From: Scalesia atractyloides
Taxonomy: Eukaryota > Streptophyta > Magnoliopsida > Asterales > Asteraceae
Direction: 5' to 3'
Assembly (NCBI GenBank): GCA_947069175.1
Contig: CAMTDV010000022.1
Location: forward strand, 36,085,476-36,149,475
Length of the DNA: 64,000 nt
The position numbers and the translations under genes were made by a program. Within the stretch, counting starts at the first letter, position 1. Each line of letters begins with the position of its first letter. The notes beneath the pieces were generated by a model that had not been told where the DNA came from, searched no databases, and saw only the letters and a list, made by a program, of their open reading frames with translations. Of this stretch, positions 56,904-64,000 are shown piece after piece.

Positions 56904-59365
56904 TTTAACAACCCAAAAATATTAACCCATAAATATATATTATATATATACGACTAGGGACAATTAACCTAGTTAGTGATAAGTAATAACAAAAATAAAA
57001 ATTATGAATTATGGTCCTCTTGATAATGACTTAAACATGAGGGACTAAACTAGTAAAGAGGTGAAAGTTATTCTATTAAAACTAAACAAAAAAATAAACA
57101 CACTCTAGTGTGTGAAGTGTGTGTGTGCGACTAGACATAGGATGAACACACTAACCCTAGTTCATTGAGGTGATCAAATTGGAGGGTGAATTGGGACCTT
57201 TATTGGTGTTTGAATCAAGAATATTGATCAACCATACCTGCCTAACATCAAGTAAGTTGTAATTTTGATTTTGATGATACTTGAATTTGGATGATTGAAG
57301 TTCTTGAAATACTAAATTGATGTATGACATATGAGAAGTGTAATTTAAGTGTAGGATCATAATCCTAACTGAAAATAGATGATGAAATTTATAAGATTTG
57401 AGTAGTGATTATTATGTTTTATATAAGTGGGTTTTACTCTTGCATGACAAAGCCCCAAGTAATTGTATGAATAATGAAATGCAATAATGTAAATCTTGCC
57501 CACAAAGTGTTTGATGTAATGTTTAAATGATCATGAATAATTGAGAAGCATAAAAGAATCACATAAATGAGATTCTGACAATGACGCATGCACCATATTG
57601 TATTATGAGTTCTAAACAATGTATCAGATTGAACTCTATAAGCAAATCGGGTGAAGCATCAAGTGGCCAAGCCGAAACGGACGCGCACTTAAAAGGAAAG
57701 CTTTAAGGTACGTGGCTTTGCGCTTTGTAGTATTTAATATATAATTTTTTGTTTGATGTATGATAGATGAGAAGATAAAGAATATCGACGAGTTTGGTTG
57801 AATAAAGCGATGGATTTTGCTAAAGCAACCAAACGGGTCAAAATGATAAAATAGATAAAGGTTTGGTTGAATAAAGTGATGGATTTCGTTAAAGCAACCA
57901 AACGGATCAAAATTATAAAATAGATAAAGGTTTGGTTGAATAAAGCGATTGATTTCGTTAAAGCAACCAAACGGGTCAAAATGATAAAATAGATAAAGGT
58001 CTGGTTGAATAAAGCGACGGATTTCGCTAAAGCAATCAAATGGGTCAAAATGATAAAATAGATAAAGGTTTGGTTGAATAAAGCGATGGATTTCGTTAAA
58101 GCAACCAAACGGGTCAAAATGATAAAATAGATAAAGGTTTGGTTGAATAAAACAATTGATTTTGTTAAAGCAACTAAACGGGTCAAAACGATAAAATAGG
58201 TAAAGGTTTGGTTGAATAAAGCGATGGATTTCGCTAAAGCAATCAAACGGGTCAAAATGATAAAATAGATAAAGGTTTGGTTGATTAAAGCGATGGATTT
58301 TGCTAAAGCAACCAAACGGGTCAAAATGATAAAATAGACAAAGGTTTGGTTGAATATAGCGATGGACTTCGTTAAAGCAGCCAAATGGGTCAAAATGACA
58401 AGATAAACAAAGGTTTGGTTGAATAAAGCGATGGACTTCGCTAAGGCAACCAAACGGGTCACATGGAGTTTTAATGCATACCGGAATGGATGCAAGAATG
58501 CTTATTTTGTTTTAAATGCGGTTAAAGGGTAAAATCAGAAAATATGCGTAAAATCGAGTAACGGATGCGCAAATCATAAGTAGTTTTCCCGAAAATGGGG
58601 TATATTTATAAAATTAATAATTTTGTAAGGATTTATAAAGTATATCAAATTCGTTTACTCAAATGTACAAACGGGTCAAAACTAGGAGATTTACGAAATT
58701 AAAACCATGTAGCGTAAATTTTCATAACAAAGTTACTATAGTAATGAAAACAGGAAATAATAATTTACGGATGGATTTCTGCAAATCCCGAGTCATGATT
58801 TGATCTACGAAACTTGAAGCAAGTTGAACGGACAATTAAACATCACAGCAGCTAAACTGCTGCAGCAAGTGGCGTCGCCGACGCCACATCTGGTCGTTGC
58901 TGAAGTAGTAATATTGCCCGACGTCTTAAGCTACTGCCTACAATAGTTTAGTTCCGACGCCATAATTGACACGGCGTTGCCGACGCGGCATATAGCCGTC
59001 GCCGTCGCCATCCCGACAATCTTAAAAAAAATTGATTTTATTATTTGTGAAATTAGTTATGACGTATTTACTCATCAAATATGAAATTAACAAATTTTTA
59101 AAATCTTAGTTGAAAGGGAATCGTTATCCAATAATCACGGAATATGATCAAGCCATGGTGAAGAATCGAACACCTCTGAACTCCTAGCTTCTGTTTTGTT
59201 TTGTCCTTTTTATGTATCAACACTAAATTTGATGTTGTAAGATGTTTTAAATATTTCTAACTTTTAATAATTTAGTACTTTATATTCAAGAGAACATATT
59301 AGTATGTCGTAAAATGTAATGCATAGTTTTTATACAAATTTATACAAGTAAGTACGAGTCTTACA
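56904..59365 (+). repeat. Probable Ty3-type LTR (2462 bp) with minisatellite
   Basis: Starts TTTAACAACCC, which aligns with the TGTAACACCCC start at 62087, and ends CTTACA just before a primer-site-like sequence. The segment GAAGCA...ACGGACGC...AAGGTA...TTTAGTATTTAA near 57650-57730 matches 63630-63720 in the right-hand LTR, so the two are distant relatives. A TATATATA stretch near 56935 cannot be separated from background. Confidence 0.55.
57790..58465 (+). repeat. 69-bp minisatellite, about 10 units
   Basis: Each unit contains GGTTTGGTTGAATAAAGCGA, GATTTCG(C/T)TAAAGCAACC and AAACGGGTCAAAATGATAAA. Spacing measured between TTTGGTTG starts is 69 bp (57793, 57862, 57931). As 69 is a multiple of 3 and stops are absent in one reverse frame, it creates a 253-codon minus-strand frame that I do not take as a gene. 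Confidence 0.9.
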
Positions 59366-59368
59366 AAT

Positions 59369-59381
59369 TGGTACTCAGAGC
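59369..59381 (+). other. Primer-binding-site-like sequence
   Basis: TGGTACTCAGAGC, the Met tRNA complement with one inserted C, three bases after the putative LTR end. The leader that follows leads to ATGGGACCGCGTCGAAGG (about 59492), which resembles a gag start (MPPRR type) and then breaks. Confidence 0.55.
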
Positions 59382-59558
59382 TTAAGGTTAAAGACGAAAT
59401 GTGTTCGGTTCAAGACTTGATCAAGACATCCGGCAAGAATTAGTTAAGAAATGAGCTTTAATAAAAAAATATTAGAAATGAGGAAGATTAAGTGTATGGG
59501 ACCGCGTCGAAGGTATTCCCGGCCATACTAGGAAATTTCGGCAGGTGTAGCAAGTTTT

Positions 59559-60241
59559 GTGCCCAACCAGCATAAGCCGGGGTATCCTAACTACAACCAG
59601 GGACAACAAGATGTATATGATAATGTCTCCATGGGTATTGGGGAGAACCGGGAATATGAACAGAGGAGAAGGCAGAGGGAGCAAAATTGCGAGGCCCAAC
59701 AACAAGCTCGTTGGGCCGAAGAGGCCGCCCACCGGGCCAAAGAACAGGAACAATGGAAGAGGCAGCAAAAGCAATGGGCCATTCAGCAAGCCTATATGGA
59801 ACAACAAGAATTGTACCGGGTGCATGAGTTGTGTAGAAGGCAAGTGTGTAAGGATGAGCTGGAGCTCTTTCGCATTGAGCATAACGCACTGGAGGACCGT
59901 TGATGGAATGTGACGGCCACAGCCCAACAAATTGCAATAAACAATGCCAAACACCTCCACGACCAAGAGCGCCATCACTGAGATTGGGTGGTGGGACCAC
60001 CTTACCAAGAACACACACCTTCGAAGAGTTATGAGGACCTTTCCGTGCCTGCCAGACCTACGACCCATCTCCCCATTGGCCCGAAGGGGTTGGCTCCAGT
60101 TTTATTCCGCCACAATTTCAGCAACTGGCTGAAGGCGAAAGGGGGCCTTTGGATGCCTACCGTGAGATGATGGAGGCTCTCACAGGATACCCGTTTCATC
60201 CATACCCGCCTGTTGATCCGAACGAGTGCTACCAGAGATAG
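59559..60241 (+). pseudogene. Gln/Glu/Arg-rich ORF of unknown retroelement
   Basis: The frame 59559-59903 reads a helical, charged protein with EYEQRRRQREQ and AEEAAHRAKEQEQW stretches and stops at 59901. Other frames continue with SKSYEDLSVPARPTTHLPIG (about 60015) and EGERGPLDAYREMMEALTGYP (about 60130), ending at TAG near 60239. This suggests one longer gene with frameshifts. I do not recognise a domain. The following Athila/Tat-style tract suggests a gag-like or accessory ORF of such an element. Confidence 0.4.
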
Positions 60242-60834
60242 TGTGTAGTATGTTTTATGTTGTTGTGGTATATATTTTGATAGTTTTGTTCCTTTTATCT
60301 TTCAGTTCTCTTGTAAATTTTGTATTTCTTTTGCTTAGTAGTAATTGAACTTTGTGGGTGTGTTCCCTATATAACCCTCACGAGACCTACACGTCCTCCC
60401 GAGCTATCGGGAGGTTTAAAAGGGCCTGTAGCATAAGCTAAATGTAACCGTGATTCCTATGAAAGTGAGTTAAGTTTGTTGTGGTTGTAAAATATTTTTC
60501 CACAAAATTAAAGTTGAATAGAAATATGGCTTGGTAAATTCTTTGTAAAAATGGTAGAACTAGGTAACTAACAAGTTTTGATGGTTATGAGAAGCTTGCT
60601 TCTACACGAGGGTTGAGATTTGTAGGTACATTATGTTCGTGAGACGGCCATTTTTGTTGAAGAATGAAGAGCACACGAGGAATGAGCGAAAACCAGGTGC
60701 ATACGTTTCTTTTTAGCTTTGATTTTAGTTAGTAATAAGTGGATTGTATTTTGTATTTTATTTTCCTAGGTGAAATTTTGCGGAGGTTAGCCGTGTTACA
60801 TCCCTTGTGCATTTTTAAAACTCTCTTTCTACAC

Positions 60835-60955
60835 ATTGAGGACAATGTTGACCTCAAGTGTGGGGATGGGGTAAGAAAAAGTTTTAGATTTTGACTCGTT
60901 CATTTAAACACTACACATTGAGGACAATGTTGACCTCAAGTGTGGGGATGGGGGA
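60835..60955 (+). repeat. Duplicated ACATTGAGGACAATGTTGACC tract
   Basis: CTACACATTGAGGACAATGT...CAAGTGTGGGGATGGGG occurs twice, about 77 bp apart (near 60833 and 60910). Such sequence, ending in a G-rich tract, is typical of the untranslated 3' part of Athila/Tat-group Ty3 elements, where it precedes or forms the polypurine tract. Confidence 0.5.
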
Positions 60956-62086
60956 AAATTTCAAAAAAAAAATTCAAAAATGTATTTGTTTAAGCAATCT
61001 AATAGCACAAGTAACTAAGTCAATGAGGGATGGCACAAACCATGTGGTCTTTTGTCATGATCAAGTTCAAATTAATAACATGACAGGTATTTAGCGGGTG
61101 GTTATTTGGGAGTATTCCATCTAAGAAACTTGTATTTCGTACATATCACATGCCATACCCTAAATACGTGAGATTTTGAGCCGCTTTACACATCATAAAT
61201 ATATGCATATATTTCTTTGTTTGAGTGGACCTTTAGTCACGTATTGTAGAACTTGCAACTTTTGATGCGTTTGAGACCATAGACCGAATACGAGCACAAG
61301 TATGATTAAGGCATTAGGTAAGCCTTTTCCTTTTTCACCATTTATTTATCCTTACCCGAAATCAATCCCTTAGTCGCCAACTTTGAGCCTAAATCTTTCG
61401 TTTGACTAACCCAATTAGCCATTGGCCATTTAGCCTTATGTTTTTAACCCATGTGTTGAAAATTTGATTTTAGGTTTAGTTGTTTGTATGGTTGTAAAAA
61501 AAAGATTGAAAATTCAGAAAATATCATGAAAAATAAGAGAAAATCATTGAGAAAAGCCCAAAATATGTGTAGTAGTTGTTGAATAAAAGGTGAAATTTGT
61601 TGCTTCTTAGTTGTTTATTCGTAGTAGTTATTGTTAGAATAGTTGTTTTTGTAATAAAAAATCGAATTTTCATCACCCTAGCCACTTTAAAACATCCTTT
61701 TCCACACCCTTAGTTGAGCCAAGTTACAACCCGGAAAGACCTTTTGACTTGTGCTTAGTATTTGTGTTCGGTGGTGGAGAATGATTGAGTTGCAAGCTTA
61801 TGCGGGTAAGCGTTCTAATTGGTTTGAGTGTTTACTTCAAAGATGCTAATACATCATCTATTAGCCAACTTTTAAACCGAGTGGAGAGAACATTGTGAGC
61901 GGTATGTATAATTGGTGAGTTTTAAGGGCTGGTTAATCTTCGATGACCATATATATGTGATTAATCACCTTACCGCTAAAGATTTCGAAAATTGTAAGAA
62001 CCATGAACCGGGTATGACATTAGACCTTAGCTTACGTCTTAAGTATGGGAAGTGTGTCTGTCGTTCAACCCATGTGAAAGTGACAA
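60956..62086 (+). other. Noncoding region, probable 3' part of the same retroelement
   Basis: AT-rich, no long frame. It ends where TGTAACACCCC starts. Nothing else identified. Confidence 0.4.
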
Positions 62087-64000
62087 TGTAACACCCCAAA
62101 ATGCGTAAATGAGATTAATTCATGTTATGTAATTAAGGAGATATTAGAGCACATTAGTATGGTTACCATTTAGATGAAGTTATACAATATTACCTTATAA
62201 TTCGTTGTGAATATTTATAAGGGAAAAATAATTTGCTGAGTATCAGCATATTGTAATGGAATGTATTTTATTAATATATGTCGATAAATATGACGGGTTC
62301 AGTTCAGGGATGTACGGCTACCTCATATTGTGACTCGCCATTAACTGACAGGGCATTGTCGTAAAAATCAAACATGAGGGGAGGATTATGAAAATATACA
62401 AAGTTCAATATATATAAAGCCCCTTATAGCTCATTTTGGGTAGATTTTTCTCTCAAGATAGAGAGAGAAAAAAGAGAGAGTGTGAGAACTAGAGAAAGAG
62501 GGGTGGCTGGCGGTGGCATTTAGCGGCGATTGGCGGTGGCCGGTGGTGGCCGGAGGTGGTCGGAGTTGTGGGTTACAACCTGGAAACAATTATTGATGCT
62601 ACGAATGTAATGGTAAGCTTCGATTTCTCTAAATCCTTGCGTAAAGTTGTTAAAATTGTACAAATCAAAGTTGTCCAGAATGTTATCTAATAACCCAATT
62701 ACAAAGAACTGAACGATCCGTGAAATCCGACCGTTGAAACGTCTTTATTCTTTATATGGTTCACAACATAAAGATGATCATTTTGAATGGTGGAAATAAG
62801 AAATAGGGGTGTTTAAGTGTGACTTTGAAACCCGTTTTCAAAGTAGTTCGTATTCCCGTTTTAGTTAAAATACAAGTAAGTATAATCGATTTTCCCGAGG
62901 ATCCGACTGTTGTAATGAGCTAAAATTTTGACTGTAGCTTTCTGACATAGGATCTTTAATACCTCCGAAGGAAATTCCGATCAAAGGTTAGGAACTAAAG
63001 TTTGGAAACAAACATTTTATAACAAATTTCTTGTATGAAATTAGGAAGTTGATGGTGTTCTATGGATGGTCTAATGGTATTTCATGTGCAATCTACGACT
63101 AGAGAAATGTTCATGATGCGTGATGTTATGAACAAGGAAGGTAGGCATAAATTACTTGTACATTGTGCCTTAGATATGGTTCGTACACCAAGTGTTCGAT
63201 AAAATATCTAGTAGATGATTGTAAGTGAATTTTCATGTAACCACTTGACATACATGAATGGAATGTAAGATAATATGTAATTTGTGATTTTCATATGAAT
63301 TGGTTGAATACATGCATTAAAAGCTTGTACTAGGAGCTTAGTATGTGGTACGTCCGCCATGTGTTTAAATGTATGCTTGATGTAGTTCAATAAGTGAAAT
63401 TGTGTTAGTTATGAGATATTTGAACTCACTAGCAAGCAATCATGTTAGAATATGTTGAAATGACAATGTCAACGTGATATGAATGTAATTTAGAATGTGG
63501 CTTGATTTAACCGAAAAGTAAGTGGATATAGGATATGAATGTGAAAATGTAATTTCGAATGTGTGTATATGTTAATAACATTGAAACCATATTGACATGA
63601 AAGTATAGGATCATGTCAAGGTGGGTGGAAGCATGGACGGCTAACGGAAAGGATGCGAGGAAGCAAGTACGAAACGGACGCTTAAGGTAAGTGATTTCCG
63701 GAATCACTCTTTAGTATTTAAAGGGAATTGTTATATGTTAATTGTTGAGAGGCATGTAGGAATGTAAAATCAATGGAAGTACTAAGATGAATTTGATGGT
63801 ATTGGGTTGATAATGGTCAACTAAATCAGAAGTTGTAGGATAAAAACCGAACGAGGCAAATCTAAGAAGTAAGATTTATCGCTTAAATGACAGAACTAAA
63901 GTATGTTTGGGCTTATGTAAATGTAGAATTCATTGTGAAAATGAGACTATGATAGTGTAAAGAGAAATGGGACTTCGTTAAGATTTTACATGTTTAATTT
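62087..64000 (+). repeat. Start of a Ty3-type LTR, runs off the window
   Basis: Begins TGTAACACCCCAAAATGCG. A TATATAAAG box lies near 62410-62418, followed by a GA-rich and GGTGGCCGG-rich transcribed leader (62455-62570). The part at 63630-63720 matches the LTR at 56904-59365. No primer site or internal sequence is reached before the edge. Confidence 0.6.
62410..62418 (+). promoter_or_regulatory. TATA box of the right-edge LTR
   Basis: TATATAAAG followed within 50 bp by a GA-rich stretch typical of a 5' UTR. Confidence 0.5.

Noticed and set aside
57734..58495. 253-codon minus-strand frame with repeated ALFNQTFIYFIILTRLVA units
   Set aside because: Direct result of a 69-bp tandem repeat with no stop in one reverse frame; no start context, no promoter, no known domain.

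Overview
This window is nuclear DNA of a flowering plant. Almost every recognisable base belongs to LTR retrotransposons nested inside one another. I found no intact host gene, rRNA, tRNA or CRISPR array. The Ty1/copia Sirevirus and Ty3/gypsy chromovirus (Tekay/Del-type) lineages show it is a plant. The sequence style of the env-like gene suggests a composite (Asteraceae), but that is inference.

Left nest (1-42,720). Sirevirus A enters from the left edge. It has its leader, gag, pol, an env-like gene and a 462-bp 3' LTR ending at 27,864. A Ty3 chromovirus composite (1,618-15,987, TSD GTTTA) splits its gag. The composite is tandem: LTR1(truncated)-partial pol-LTR2-complete internal region-LTR3, with LTR2 and LTR3 both 2,890 bp. 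Sirevirus C lies to the right (from about 27,920) and is split by a minus-strand Ty3 element (28,179-35,660, TSD AATGC) that has lost integrase. Sirevirus D (5' LTR 37,938-38,381, PBS, leader, gag) interrupts the gag of C and is cut off near 41,786, where the 3' end of another copia-like element follows. Every gag/pol carries stops, frameshifts or lost catalytic residues, although the LTRs of the Ty3 composite are still nearly identical, so insertion was recent.

Middle (42,720-53,484). This is a mosaic of short repeated modules: a proline-rich ORF with an exact 80-bp duplication, a GC-richer array of about 125 bp per unit, and two copies (A and B) of a repeat longer than 1 kb. A Sirevirus with 411-bp LTRs and most of pol deleted (45,066-50,710, TSD GTTGT) sits in copy A; copy B keeps the matching empty site.

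Right part (53,485-64,000). It holds an (AT)n tract, two back-to-back foldback MITEs, AT-rich DNA, Athila/Tat-like leftovers, a 2.46-kb LTR with a 69-bp minisatellite and a PBS-like site, and the start of another LTR (62,087) that runs off the edge.

The points most worth a second look are: (1) the env-like gene of Sirevirus A seems to have its own TATA box and a GT-AG intron; (2) a nearly perfect palindrome built on TTCGTACGAA in Sirevirus LTRs, with compensatory change; (3) five successive covarying hairpins in the Ty3 LTR; (4) a GT-AG intron in the Ty3 gag; (5) the three-LTR tandem composite; (6) a noncoding block after pol shared by two Sirevirus families.
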